64,000 bases of DNA from Galbibacter sp048266365 (GTDB lineage Bacteria > Bacteroidota > Bacteroidia > Flavobacteriales > Flavobacteriaceae), in the NCBI RefSeq assembly GCF_048266365.1, contig NZ_JBLWZP010000005.1, positions 1-64,000 of the forward strand, read 5' to 3'. This document shows positions 24,057-33,337 of the stretch, piece by piece. The translations under genes were made by a program, and so were the position numbers. Below the pieces are notes generated by a model. That model saw only the letters and a list, made by a program, of their open reading frames with translations. It made no database searches and was not told where the DNA came from. Position 1 is the first letter of the stretch; each line of letters begins with the position of its first letter.

Positions 24057-24983
24057 ATGGAAAAGATTACAATCAAGATACAGCCTACCAACAGGCCTAC
24101 TATTATAAAATTTGAAGCCGATGTCTTTTTAACTCGCAAACAAAATTACGAGTTTAAAAATGTGGATGAAGCAAAGAATTCTCCATTGGCTAAACAGTTA
24201 TTTTATTTGCCATTCACCAAAACAGTATATATTTCCGGAAATTTTGTTGCCATAGAACGCTATGACATTGTAGAATGGCCAGAGGTACAAAACGAGGTAG
24301 CAGAACAAATTGAAAATTACTTAAATTCAGGAGAACCTGTAATCATAGAAGATGAAAACACACCTTCTAAAGTACCAGTTACAGTATACGCAGAAAGTAC
24401 GCCTAATCCTGCAGCTTTGAAATTTGTCGCCAATAAAAAATTGGTGCTTCAAGCCAATGAATTTAAAAATATAGAAGAAGCTAAAAATTCGCCATTGGCT
24501 ACCGGTTTATTTCATTTCCCTTTTGTCAAAGAAGTTTTTATCACTGATAACTACATTTCTATTCTAAAATACGACATTGCTGAATGGGAAGATGTAGCAG
24601 TTGAATTGCGCGAATACATCCGTAGTTTCATTGAAGAAGGAAAGGAAATAGTTACTAAAACCACAGCTCCTAAAGCAGTAGCAACTATGGCGACAACTGC
24701 TGCTACAGCAACAGCTGCAGCGGAAGATGGTGTAGATTTAGACGACATTTCTCAACAAATCGTAGACATTTTGGAAGAATATGTTAAGCCGGCCGTAGCC
24801 AGTGATGGTGGAAACATTCTTTTCCAATCCTATGACGAGGAAACTAAAACGGTAAATGTTATCCTTCAAGGTGCTTGTAGTGGCTGCCCTTCTTCTACCT
24901 TCACGTTGAAAAATGGTATTGAAAACATGTTGAAATCCATGATGGACAACAAGGTAAACCAAGTGGTCGCCGTCAATGGTTAG
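24057..24983 (+). CDS. Nfu-type iron-sulfur scaffold with duplicated N-terminal domain
   Basis: A 308-residue protein with three parts: two tandem Nfu N-terminal scaffold domains (about 5-90 and 105-190; both contain EAKNSPLA followed by a P-F motif and a NY/NF-x5-YDI strand) and, after an alanine/threonine linker, a NifU C-terminal domain with C274-S-G-C277 (ACSGCPSST) that binds an Fe-S cluster. It probably carries or delivers [4Fe-4S] clusters to target proteins. Most Nfu proteins have one N-terminal domain. The ATG at 24057 is chosen over an upstream frame opening because of a TAATTTTG box at 24032-24039 and standard family N-terminus. Confidence 0.93.
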   Translation: MEKITIKIQPTNRPTIIKFEADVFLTRKQNYEFKNVDEAKNSPLAKQLFYLPFTKTVYISGNFVAIERYDIVEWPEVQNEVAEQIENYLNSGEPVIIEDENTPSKVPVTVYAESTPNPAALKFVANKKLVLQANEFKNIEEAKNSPLATGLFHFPFVKEVFITDNYISILKYDIAEWEDVAVELREYIRSFIEEGKEIVTKTTAPKAVATMATTAATATAAAEDGVDLDDISQQIVDILEEYVKPAVASDGGNILFQSYDEETKTVNVILQGACSGCPSSTFTLKNGIENMLKSMMDNKVNQVVAVNG

Positions 24984-25020
24984 TTTATAGGAAATTAGAC
25001 ATACTCCAAAACAATAAAAC

Positions 25021-25092
25021 AGTTTGGTTATAGACAGGTTCTCAGCTTCTATTTATCTTTGGATCATTCCAGATAAAGTCTATAACCAAACT
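25021..25092. terminator. Bidirectional nested hairpin
   Basis: A 15-bp perfect stem, AGTTTGGTTATAGAC and its complement at 25078-25092, encloses a second 7-bp stem TTTATCT / AGATAAA. T-rich tracts follow on both strands, so it should end both the Nfu gene (+) and the phosphate transporter gene (-). Confidence 0.85.
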
Positions 25093-25108
25093 TCTTTTTT
25101 ACCCTTCT

Positions 25109-27376
25109 TTACATTCGTTGTATATTCTTATAGTCCTGATAGAACTCCTTAAACAAGGTCAACAAATTAATGGTGGCATCGATTAAATCTTTGGTTTCCA
25201 AAAGAAGACTGAAATATAATTTGGTGTTTTTTGGACTTGTCTCAGTACTTCGAATCCGTTCGACCTGTTTTTGAATCAGTCCAGAAACATCATCCAACAA
25301 TACTTTTTTATCTACAATGATTTGATCTAAGTCTTTAAAGTCATTCGACTCAATATCTACTACAATACGCGTATACAAATCTTGCAATCGACCCTCAATG
25401 CGTTTCATATCACGAATTTGGTTGAATTTTAATTTTCGATGATTGTTATTCACATGAGCATAACTACTTTTTCTAATGTAACCTATGGATTGCACCATAT
25501 CTTGTAAATAATCCAATATCAGAATGTAAAATTTACTAGCACTTACAGAGTTCTCATCCAATGATTTTACAAAATAGAAGATTTCACCCTTAAGTTCATC
25601 AACTTCAGATTCTAGCTTAGTAAACTGTTTTTTTGTCTTTCTGAGCTTGTTCAAATCCTGAAGCCCTAAATTATCAACCACAGTACTGTAAAGGGAACAT
25701 ATTTGCTTAATGACTCTGGAGATATTATCTGAGCTCTCGGCCATAATCTCATTAATAGTGATCAATGAGGTACGCTCCATCTTAAAATTCTCATGTTTAA
25801 TTTTCTCCTTCTTCTTATAAGAGATATAACTTCGTGTGAGCAATATTGCAGTTGCTAATAATAAAATAACCACAGCAGTCAAACGGCCGTAATAAATTAA
25901 TACAGCCAGTACCCCACTTGCTACAAAAGCTAGAAGCGCCGTGACAAACCACCCTCCTATGACGTTGAGAACTCCTGCAACTCTATACACAGCACTCTCC
26001 CGACCCCAAGCTCTATCAGCCAATGAAGACCCCATGGCAACCATAAAAGTTACGTAGGTTGTCGAGAGCGGTAGTTTTATGGTAGTGGCCCATGAAATTA
26101 AAATACTTGCTACCATTAAATTCACTGAGGCCCTAACCATATCGAAAGCACGCTCATTTCTAGAATTAGCTGTTATTACTTCTGGGATATCCAGTTTATT
26201 TTGAAATCGCTTATACAAACCCTTAGGTATCATAGCCCTCAGACCGTACCCAATATTTAAACTAGTCCTAACAATAATTCTAGAAAGAAAATTTGAATCA
26301 AATTTTTCAGTAACTGCACCACTTCGAGAAAGGTCAATTTCCGTTTGCATTACGGAACGTGCCTTTTTGGACCACCAGAGCGCAACTACCATAATGAATC
26401 CCGAGAGACCTAACAAATATGAAGGTGTGTTCACCCTGGTTGCAAGGGCTTCCATGGTGTAATCATTAGGGAGTGTACCATCCAGAAGATACGATGCCTC
26501 CCATAACTCATAGGATTGTAAAGCAGCTATTGGAACGCCTATAAAATTGACCAGATCATTACCTGCAAAAGCTAATGCTAAGGCGAATGTTCCCGCCAAG
26601 ACAATAACTCTAAGGATGTTGATCTTAGTAAAGATCGCAAGCAAAAAGGAGACTATGGTGAAGAGCAGGAGCAAACTCAGAATAAGTAGCACTCCGTTCT
26701 GATCTGCGTATTCCATATACGATGCTGGAAAAATTGCTACACCTTTTAGTCCTTTAATCAAAATGAAGTAACTGATGGAGGTCAAAGCCACACCTCCAAA
26801 GATTGGTTCTACTAGCTTAAATTGCTTTTGAAATCCGGATGAGAACAGTAGTCTTGAAAACCACTGTACGATAGCACCTATGAAAAAGGCAAGCAAAACA
26901 GAGAGCAAAATACCTAGAACGATCTCAACGACTTTATCCCAATTAATGGATGATGACAAGGAAGTTAAGGTGTCATGGGCATTTAATATTTTGATGGCAG
27001 ATATGGCCATAGAAGCTCCTAAAAGTTCAAAGACTATTGAGACTGTGGTAGAGGTAGGAAGTGCGAAAGAATTAAAAAGATCCAGCAACAATACATCAGT
27101 AATCATCACGGCTAAAAAGAGGATCATTATTTCATCGAAAGTAAACTGCCAGGGATTAAAAATCCCCTTACGAGCTACCTCCATCAAGCCAGAGGAGAAA
27201 ACAGCTCCTACCGCGACACCCAAACTCGCAACTATCAAAATAGTCCTAAAGGATGCGGCCTTTGAACCCACCGCAGAATTAAGGAAATTAACGGCATCAT
27301 TACTCACGCCTACCACAAGATCCACAATGGCTAAAAGAAATAAAGCCGCCAACATGAAAACATAGAATTGTTCCAT
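25109..27376 (-). CDS. Inorganic phosphate transporter (Pit family) with PhoU-like tail
   Basis: A 755-residue low-affinity phosphate permease. The N-terminal 520 residues are polytopic, with the two internal Pit repeats: GVSNDAVNFLNSAVGS near 24 and AFAGNDLVNFIGVPIAA near 270; FALPTSTTVSIVFELLG and KLPLSTTYVTFMVAMG are the paired signature segments. After a basic stretch (YKKKEKIKHENF) the C-terminal 200 residues are helical and resemble PhoU (three-helix bundles) and may regulate transport. Such extensions are frequent in Bacteroidota Pit proteins but uncommon in E. coli. It is monocistronic between a bidirectional terminator and a 323-base gene-free region. Confidence 0.95.
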   Translation of the reverse strand: MEQFYVFMLAALFLLAIVDLVVGVSNDAVNFLNSAVGSKAASFRTILIVASLGVAVGAVFSSGLMEVARKGIFNPWQFTFDEIMILFLAVMITDVLLLDLFNSFALPTSTTVSIVFELLGASMAISAIKILNAHDTLTSLSSSINWDKVVEIVLGILLSVLLAFFIGAIVQWFSRLLFSSGFQKQFKLVEPIFGGVALTSISYFILIKGLKGVAIFPASYMEYADQNGVLLILSLLLLFTIVSFLLAIFTKINILRVIVLAGTFALALAFAGNDLVNFIGVPIAALQSYELWEASYLLDGTLPNDYTMEALATRVNTPSYLLGLSGFIMVVALWWSKKARSVMQTEIDLSRSGAVTEKFDSNFLSRIIVRTSLNIGYGLRAMIPKGLYKRFQNKLDIPEVITANSRNERAFDMVRASVNLMVASILISWATTIKLPLSTTYVTFMVAMGSSLADRAWGRESAVYRVAGVLNVIGGWFVTALLAFVASGVLAVLIYYGRLTAVVILLLATAILLTRSYISYKKKEKIKHENFKMERTSLITINEIMAESSDNISRVIKQICSLYSTVVDNLGLQDLNKLRKTKKQFTKLESEVDELKGEIFYFVKSLDENSVSASKFYILILDYLQDMVQSIGYIRKSSYAHVNNNHRKLKFNQIRDMKRIEGRLQDLYTRIVVDIESNDFKDLDQIIVDKKVLLDDVSGLIQKQVERIRSTETSPKNTKLYFSLLLETKDLIDATINLLTLFKEFYQDYKNIQRM

Positions 27377-27699
27377 AAATACAAAATAGCTAATTTGACA
27401 AAATTGCTACAAGAATTTATAATCACCGTTAAAATAAAGTTGTTAAACCATTATCAAGAAATTAAACCTTTTTGGAAATTAGACAAGGAATACCAAAACA
27501 AAGTCTTTTTTAGGGCCAATTCGGTAGGATAATTCAACGCAATACAGCCTTGAATTCTTAACAAGAATAGGCTACATCCTTAGATTTAAAAGCTAAAAAT
27601 TGAGTAATATACTTAGGATTAAGCCTTTGATGTCATAATATTCAAAATTTTTATAGTATATTTAAGAGAATAATGAAATTAATCCTAAAACAAAACATC
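27377..27699. other. Gene-free region between divergent genes
   Basis: This 323-base stretch separates the divergent Pit and dodecin genes. It holds an imperfect hairpin (AGCC...ATTCTT / AAGAAT...GGCT, 27546-27573) and a TATATTTA box about 40 bases upstream of the dodecin start. I saw no full promoter pair, RNA gene or ORF worth reporting. Confidence 0.35.
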
Positions 27700-27900
27700 A
27701 TGGCAGTATTAAAAGTAATAGAAGTATTGGCAAATTCTAGTAAAAGTTGGGAAGATGCTACCCGCAATGCCGTTAAAAAAGCATCATCCTCTGTAAAAAA
27801 TATCAAATCCGTATATCTAAACGAGCAAAGCGTTACGATAAAGGATGGGGATGTCGATCAATATAGAGTAAATGTGAAAATCACTTTCGAGATTGACTAA
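27700..27900 (+). CDS. Dodecin (flavin storage protein)
   Basis: A 66-residue dodecin: MAVLKVIEVLANSSKSWEDA at the start and a final strand VNVKITFEID are diagnostic, as is the helical SSVKNIKSVYLNEQ segment. Dodecins form twelve-subunit shells that bind riboflavin or FMN and protect against free flavin. The open frame extends nine codons upstream to an ATG at 27673, but the family always starts at the MAV position, so 27700 is used. The gene is monocistronic, followed by a strong terminator. Confidence 0.96.
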   Translation: MAVLKVIEVLANSSKSWEDATRNAVKKASSSVKNIKSVYLNEQSVTIKDGDVDQYRVNVKITFEID

Positions 27901-27931
27901 TCAAGTAAAGATTTATAATTTATACATTTTA

Positions 27932-27965
27932 AAATACAGCCGAATGTTAACATTCGGCTGTATTT
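27932..27965 (+). terminator. Intrinsic terminator of dodecin
   Basis: A perfect 17-bp palindromic hairpin with central GTTAAC: AAATACAGCCGAATG and its complement, followed by a T-rich run on the plus strand. Confidence 0.9.
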
Positions 27966-28031
27966 TTATTAATCTTTTTTCTTTTCAATATTTTGAATTT
28001 ACCTTTGAATGAATAACTCAAAATATAGTTT

Positions 28032-28844
28032 ATGGACATAGAAAAATGGATAGAGTATTCCTATGATGTTGCCAAGGAATTTGCACCGAAAATTGTAGTG
28101 GCTTTAGTATTATGGATTATTGGAAACCTGATTTTTACAAGGCTTCTCAAAATCGCCAAACGTATAATGGAAAAAAGAAAATACGAGGTAAGCCTTCGTG
28201 GTTTTCTTTCCTCACTACTCTATTGGGCGTTTAAAATTATTCTAATTCTTGTGGTGCTCGGCACCTTGGGTGTTGAGACAACTTCTTTTGCAGCCATACT
28301 TGCTTCTGCCGGTTTAGCCGTTGGTTTGGCATTACAAGGTTCTTTAGCAAACTTTGCCGGAGGTGTACTTATCTTAATATTTAAACCCTTTAAGGTCGGA
28401 GACTTTATAGAAGCCCAAGGACTCTCAGGTACGGTCAAGGAAATTGGAATTATCAATACGACTTTAAACACTTTCGGAAATCAATTGGCTATTATTCCCA
28501 ACGGAAAACTCTCTAATGAAAATATTGTTAACTACAGTGCAGAAGACATTCGTAGAGAAAATATAATTACAGGAATTGGTTACGATTCTGATATCAAAAA
28601 AGCGAAAGAAGTTCTACTTGATATCGCCAATTCTTTTGACAAGGTTATGAAGGATCCCGCTCCTGCGGTTATGGTTGTGGAGCTTGCTGACAGCTCCGTG
28701 AACCTCTCTTTGCGTTATTGGGCGACTAATGATAATTTCTGGGATTGCCGTTGGCACGTTCTAGAAACCATCAAGCATAGATTCGACCAGGAAGGGATCG
28801 AAATTCCATATCCTCATCAAGTTGAAATTCAAAAAGAGTCTTAA
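28032..28844 (+). CDS. Small-conductance mechanosensitive channel (MscS family)
   Basis: A 270-residue channel opened by membrane tension to release solutes on hypo-osmotic shock. Three transmembrane segments are seen (about 16-37, 57-82, and the pore helix 88-115 with LASAGLAVGLALQGSLANFAG pattern of small residues), followed by the cytoplasmic MscS beta-domain (VGDFIEAQGLSGTV and IIPNGKLSNENIVNY) and the C-terminal alpha/beta domain. Length and organisation match MscS of E. coli closely. The Bacteroidota -10 box TACCTTTG is at 28000-28007. The last four bases overlap the convergent tsaB. Confidence 0.96.
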   Translation: MDIEKWIEYSYDVAKEFAPKIVVALVLWIIGNLIFTRLLKIAKRIMEKRKYEVSLRGFLSSLLYWAFKIILILVVLGTLGVETTSFAAILASAGLAVGLALQGSLANFAGGVLILIFKPFKVGDFIEAQGLSGTVKEIGIINTTLNTFGNQLAIIPNGKLSNENIVNYSAEDIRRENIITGIGYDSDIKKAKEVLLDIANSFDKVMKDPAPAVMVVELADSSVNLSLRYWATNDNFWDCRWHVLETIKHRFDQEGIEIPYPHQVEIQKES

Positions 28845-29524
28845 GGCTTAGCCTTAACACCAACAAAATCTTTTAGATAAAATGGTTCAAAGTAGGCGAG
28901 ATTTTCAAAATCGCCTACTTTGTATTTTTCTGCAGCTATCACAGCCATTTCATTGGCTGATGGATAATGCACTTTTTCTTGAAAAATGGCATTCTGATGT
29001 TCAATCACCCCCTTACATTTGGCGGCACCATCACCTATAAAGTAAACTTTTGCATGATCCAAATACGCTGCAAAGGAGTTGGAGTCGATAATTTCTGCTT
29101 CAGTCGCCCTTAATTGATTATAACGGCTGTTATACACCGCCGAATACACCTCCATTCGCCTGGCATCAATCAGTGGTACGATATAGGACGTATCTTCATT
29201 TTCTAGTTGATATTGTCTTGCCAGTACCTCTAGTGTATCCACAGCAATGAGTGGCTTATCTAAAGCAAAACAAATTCCCTTTACCGTTGAAACACCAATG
29301 CGTAAACCTGTATAAGAACCCGGGCCCTTGCTCACTGAAATTGCATCCAGATCTGAAGTTTTCAATCCAGCAGTTTTAAGTGCCTCTATAATAAACAAAT
29401 GTAAATTCTCGGCATGACTATAGCCTGCATCGTTTTGCTCCACCAGAGCAACCACCTTAGACTTATTACTTATGCTAACGGAACAGTTCGTGGTGGAAGT
29501 TTCAATATGTAATAGTATCGCCAT
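28841..29524 (-). CDS. tsaB: tRNA threonylcarbamoyladenosine biosynthesis protein TsaB
   Basis: A 227-residue ASKHA-fold protein (YeaZ) which, with TsaD and TsaE, transfers threonylcarbamoyl to A37 of ANN-decoding tRNAs. The N-terminal LHIETSTTNCSVSI strand, GPGSYTGLRIG and AVDTLEVLA motifs are typical. TsaD is not in this window. It begins 21 bases after the TolC-like gene and so lies at the end of the efflux operon; its expression is then probably tied to that operon or to an internal promoter I did not find. Its end overlaps mscS by 4 bases. Confidence 0.95.
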   Translation of the reverse strand: MAILLHIETSTTNCSVSISNKSKVVALVEQNDAGYSHAENLHLFIIEALKTAGLKTSDLDAISVSKGPGSYTGLRIGVSTVKGICFALDKPLIAVDTLEVLARQYQLENEDTSYIVPLIDARRMEVYSAVYNSRYNQLRATEAEIIDSNSFAAYLDHAKVYFIGDGAAKCKGVIEHQNAIFQEKVHYPSANEMAVIAAEKYKVGDFENLAYFEPFYLKDFVGVKAKP

Positions 29525-29545
29525 ACTGCAAAAGTAGCTGACTTT

Positions 29546-30916
29546 CTACCATTGTTCCAAAGGAATTCCATAATAAAACTGTAGGAGCTTTAAACGGAAT
29601 ATATAATTGTACTTGGCTTGAATCAAGCTAGCCTCAGCGTCATCTAATCTTGCTTGGGCTTGAGAGTAATCAAAACTGTTCATCAAACCAACATTATAAC
29701 GTTCTTGTGCATATTGGTATGCAGTACGTCTTGCCTCTACGGTTTTGTCCGCAGCCTGATAACTTTTAAAGGATCCTTGTACATCAACATAAGCCTGACT
29801 TACATCAGTCTCCAATTGTAACTGATCTTGCTGCAGTTGTAACTTAGCACGCTCCACTAAAATTTTATTTCTTTTGATATTATTGCTGACATTGAATCCA
29901 TTTAATATCGGGATATTGATCTGTACTCCATAGGATATTCCATCTTGAATCCATAACTGATCTACAAAGCCAATTTTTTCTCCAGGAATATATTGTCCAG
30001 TATTAGGATCCTGGAAACCAGGATAAGTCGCATTATCAGAATACCTGGTGTTGTATTGGAAAAATGCAGATAAGGTAGGATATCGTGCTCCTATTGAAAT
30101 GTCGAGATCTTTTTCAGCCAAGTCTACCTTAGATTGCGAAACTTTAATACTATTCATCACCGTAGTGGCTTTATCATAAATCTCACTCAAAGGAACCTCC
30201 AAGATGGCATCATCTGGTATCATATACCCTTGATCGACTACATCAAAATTCTGGTAGTCTGTTATTTGCAACAATTGAGCAAGGCTAATTCTAGAAATCA
30301 AAACACTGTTGTCCGCCGCTACTATTTGTTGCTCTTGATTCGCAGCTGTAGCTTGAATCTCAAGTAAATCACCTTTTGGGAGCACTCCATTTTCCACAAG
30401 TTCATTGGTACGCTCTAGATCTTGTTGGGTAGACTTGTATTGTGCCTGGAAAACCTTCAGTGTCTCTCTGTTAGATAAAATCTGAAGATAAGCATTAGCC
30501 ACTGCCAAGCGAATATCGTCTCTAATATCATCAGATTGATACTGAACCGATAAAGCATAGAGTTTTGCCCGATTCAATTGGTGAAAATTACGCAAACCAT
30601 CAAATAAGGTCAAAGAAGATGAAATAGAAGGGGTAACATTAAAAAACTTTTGATTCACGAAACCATTGGTTGTTGGATCAATAGAATAACCAGTACTTGA
30701 AGAAGCAGACGCCTGAGCATTTATGCTGGGAATAAAGTTACCTATAGCATCCGATTTATCAATGATCGCATTCTCCATGTCAAGTTCTGCCTGCTGAATG
30801 GTAAGGTTGTGTTCTTCAGCATACCGAACACATTCCTCTAAGGTCCATAATTTTTTATCCTGTGCATGGCTAAAGGCCATGGCCAAAGTGGCTACTAATA
30901 CTATTCTAAATTTCAT
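29546..30916 (-). CDS. TolC-family outer membrane efflux channel
   Basis: A 456-residue outer membrane factor with a signal peptide (1-18, MAFSHAQ cleavage region) and the two internal repeats of the TolC family: LDMENAIIDKSDAIGNFIPS and the second SKVDLAEKDLDISIGARYPTLSA half, each with long coiled-coil helices and a short barrel segment. It forms the trimeric exit duct of tripartite pumps. It is the fifth gene of the efflux operon, after the adaptor, with a 25-base gap, so it is probably the dedicated partner of the MacAB-like transporter. Confidence 0.95.
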   Translation of the reverse strand: MKFRIVLVATLAMAFSHAQDKKLWTLEECVRYAEEHNLTIQQAELDMENAIIDKSDAIGNFIPSINAQASASSSTGYSIDPTTNGFVNQKFFNVTPSISSSLTLFDGLRNFHQLNRAKLYALSVQYQSDDIRDDIRLAVANAYLQILSNRETLKVFQAQYKSTQQDLERTNELVENGVLPKGDLLEIQATAANQEQQIVAADNSVLISRISLAQLLQITDYQNFDVVDQGYMIPDDAILEVPLSEIYDKATTVMNSIKVSQSKVDLAEKDLDISIGARYPTLSAFFQYNTRYSDNATYPGFQDPNTGQYIPGEKIGFVDQLWIQDGISYGVQINIPILNGFNVSNNIKRNKILVERAKLQLQQDQLQLETDVSQAYVDVQGSFKSYQAADKTVEARRTAYQYAQERYNVGLMNSFDYSQAQARLDDAEASLIQAKYNYIFRLKLLQFYYGIPLEQW

Positions 30917-30941
30917 AAATATTATCTTAGTTGTGTTTCAC

Positions 30942-32066
30942 TTAAGAGTTATTTGTTTCTTTAGTGCTCTCCATAGGTTCTGTTTTATTCCAAACCTTGA
31001 TCTTGTCAGATTCGGTTATTCCAGATAAGATCTCCACATTAATACCATCAGAAACTCCTAATTCCAAATCTCTTCGCTCATACTCGTTTTCGCCTACTTC
31101 TACTTCAACATAAGGTTTTTCAGTTTCCTTATCGAATTGTAACCAAGCTTCTTTGATGGCCAAAACATTCTCTTTCTTTTCAAGTATAATGGATGCGTTG
31201 GCACTATACCCGGCACGGATAAACACACTGTCAGGTATTTCAATATTTGCTTCTATGTTAAACTGTACAGCTCCTTGGTCCTCAACACCTTTTGGAGCGA
31301 TAAATTTGAGTTTCGCATCGAATTCTTCAGATTGCATTGCACCTAATTTAATACTGATAGGCATTCCGATTTCCAACTTCTCTACTTCTGCCTCATCGAC
31401 TTGTCCTTCAAAAATCATTTTAGACATGTCTGCAATAGTGGCAATGGAAGTTCCATCGTTAAAATTATTAGCCTCGATAACCTGATCCCCTTCCTTAACC
31501 GGAATTTCCAAAACAGTACCATTAACTGTGGCTCTAATATTTGTGTTCGCTGTCGTGGAACCACCTGCTGAACCTACTCGAATAATTTGATAATCATTCC
31601 TAGCGTTTTCCAACTCTTGTTTAGCTTGTTTGTATTGTAATTCGATGGCTAAAAAGTCCTGACTAGCAACCACACCCTTATCAAATAATGTTTTGTTTCT
31701 ATCGTATTCTATCTGAGCATTACCAAGGGAAATCTCAGCATTTCTTACACGTCCTCTGGCACTTACAAGAGATTGTTCATTTGGAACTACTTTAATAGTC
31801 GCAATAAGATCTCCGGACTTCAATTGATCTCCTTCTTCTACTAGGATCTCTTCAATAATCCCAGAAATCTGTGGTTTAATAAGTACCTCGTCCTCAGGTA
31901 TTACTTTTCCGGTAGCCAATACGCGATTGGTAATGGTTTCCTCTTTTGCAGCGGCCGTGTCAAAGGTGACTGCAGGCTTACTATTAGTTTTTAACACTCT
32001 GGCAACCGCATATAAAACTAAAAGAACTCCTATTGCGATTAAAACGTATTTAAAAATTTTCTTCAT
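30942..32066 (-). CDS. Periplasmic adaptor of an ABC efflux pump (MacA-like)
   Basis: A 374-residue membrane fusion protein. One N-terminal transmembrane anchor (about 5-24) is followed by a lipoyl half-domain (GKVIPEDEVLIKPQISGIIE), a helical hairpin (about 100-160) and the second lipoyl half (ATVNGTVLEIPVKEGD), then the beta-barrel domain (EIGMPISIKLGAM) and membrane-proximal domain. It links inner-membrane ABC subunits to the TolC-like channel encoded just downstream. The closest family relation seems to be MacA-type rather than RND-type adaptors, because of its ABC neighbours. Confidence 0.94.
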   Translation of the reverse strand: MKKIFKYVLIAIGVLLVLYAVARVLKTNSKPAVTFDTAAAKEETITNRVLATGKVIPEDEVLIKPQISGIIEEILVEEGDQLKSGDLIATIKVVPNEQSLVSARGRVRNAEISLGNAQIEYDRNKTLFDKGVVASQDFLAIELQYKQAKQELENARNDYQIIRVGSAGGSTTANTNIRATVNGTVLEIPVKEGDQVIEANNFNDGTSIATIADMSKMIFEGQVDEAEVEKLEIGMPISIKLGAMQSEEFDAKLKFIAPKGVEDQGAVQFNIEANIEIPDSVFIRAGYSANASIILEKKENVLAIKEAWLQFDKETEKPYVEVEVGENEYERRDLELGVSDGINVEILSGITESDKIKVWNKTEPMESTKETNNS

Positions 32067-32078
32067 GGTTGTAGTTAT

Positions 32079-33335
32079 TTATTCCTCTCTTAATGCTTCT
32101 ATTGGTTTTATTTTGACGGCTCTATTTGCCGGTATTAATCCTATTAACATGCTCAGGCCGATCATTAGTACAAATGAAATCACGATCTGCCCGATACCCA
32201 CGGTGGGATTGGTAAATGGAAATTCCGTAGAAGATCCAAACTTGTAATCCAGCAAGTGCAATAAAGCTACTGAAATCACAAATCCTATGAGCCCCGCAAA
32301 ACTGGTTAAAACAATGGATTCTAGGATGATTTGTCTTTTAATTACCTTTGGTGTAGCTCCTAATGCACGGCGTACTCCTATTTCATTGGTTCGTTCCTTT
32401 ACTGTTATCAGAAGGATATTACTCACAGCAATAACTCCAGCGAGTAAGGTAAAAATACCAACAAAGAAGGCGAAGCCCTGCAAGACCATCGTAAAGGCGT
32501 TAATTCCCTTAAAAATCTCTGATAAATCAAAGGATCCAAAGGCACGGATATCATCAGGATGTACTTTATATTTTTGTTTCAATAGTGTCTTAATTTTGGT
32601 CTCAGCAACAGATACTTGTTTATCTGCATCAACCAAAATTGCCATCCATCCAATTTTATCTCCAGTATTGAAGGCACGTTGAAAGGTTGAAAAAGGTACA
32701 AACACAGCATTTTCACCTTCAAAATTAATATTGTCATTCTTCTTGAAAATACCAATTACCGAGAAGTAGATTCCATTAATTTGTATGGTTTTTCCAATTG
32801 CTTTTTCTCCTTTTTTAAAAAGTAACTTATAAGTATCCACTCCAATGACACAGACCTTTTTAGCCTGATCCATATCATTTTGATTCAAAAATCGACCTTC
32901 GACTATTCGTTTTTTAGACACCTGGTCAATAGTTGGATAATCTCCATAGACGGAAGAACCGCTCGTTTGACCATTGCGCATTACAATAGACGATCCGCCA
33001 AAATCACCCAACTGAATTCTAGGAGATATCAGTTCCACTTCATCCACCTGTCGCTTGATCATCTCAACATCTTCCAAGGTGAAATCAATATGTCTGCCCC
33101 TCTCAAATCCACCATAAGCCATGGAAGTCGATTGACTCCACATAAACATACTATTGGCAGCAGTTCCTGCAAATATTTTATTAAACCCATTAGACATTCC
33201 AGTTGTAGCCCCAAGTAAAAGGATCAAAATGATGATCGCAAAAATCACACCTAGGGTAGTCAGAATGGTTCTGAGCATATTTTTGGTTAGTGTACTCAAC
33301 ACTTCACTCCAAAGATCTTTATCAAATAGTCCCAT
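32079..33335 (-). CDS. MacB-type ABC transporter permease (second)
   Basis: A 418-residue permease with the MacB/FtsX-type layout: an N-terminal helix (RTILTTLGVIFAIIILILLLG), a large periplasmic core (MacB_PCD, about 50-270), and three C-terminal helices in the FtsX domain with TVKERTNEIGVRRALGATPK. It lacks an ATPase domain of its own; the ATPase is the separate gene at 34560. It overlaps neither neighbour but starts only 2 bases after the other permease. The two permeases share the same architecture and probably form a heterodimer. Confidence 0.93.
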   Translation of the reverse strand: MGLFDKDLWSEVLSTLTKNMLRTILTTLGVIFAIIILILLLGATTGMSNGFNKIFAGTAANSMFMWSQSTSMAYGGFERGRHIDFTLEDVEMIKRQVDEVELISPRIQLGDFGGSSIVMRNGQTSGSSVYGDYPTIDQVSKKRIVEGRFLNQNDMDQAKKVCVIGVDTYKLLFKKGEKAIGKTIQINGIYFSVIGIFKKNDNINFEGENAVFVPFSTFQRAFNTGDKIGWMAILVDADKQVSVAETKIKTLLKQKYKVHPDDIRAFGSFDLSEIFKGINAFTMVLQGFAFFVGIFTLLAGVIAVSNILLITVKERTNEIGVRRALGATPKVIKRQIILESIVLTSFAGLIGFVISVALLHLLDYKFGSSTEFPFTNPTVGIGQIVISFVLMIGLSMLIGLIPANRAVKIKPIEALREE

Positions 33336-33337
33336 AA

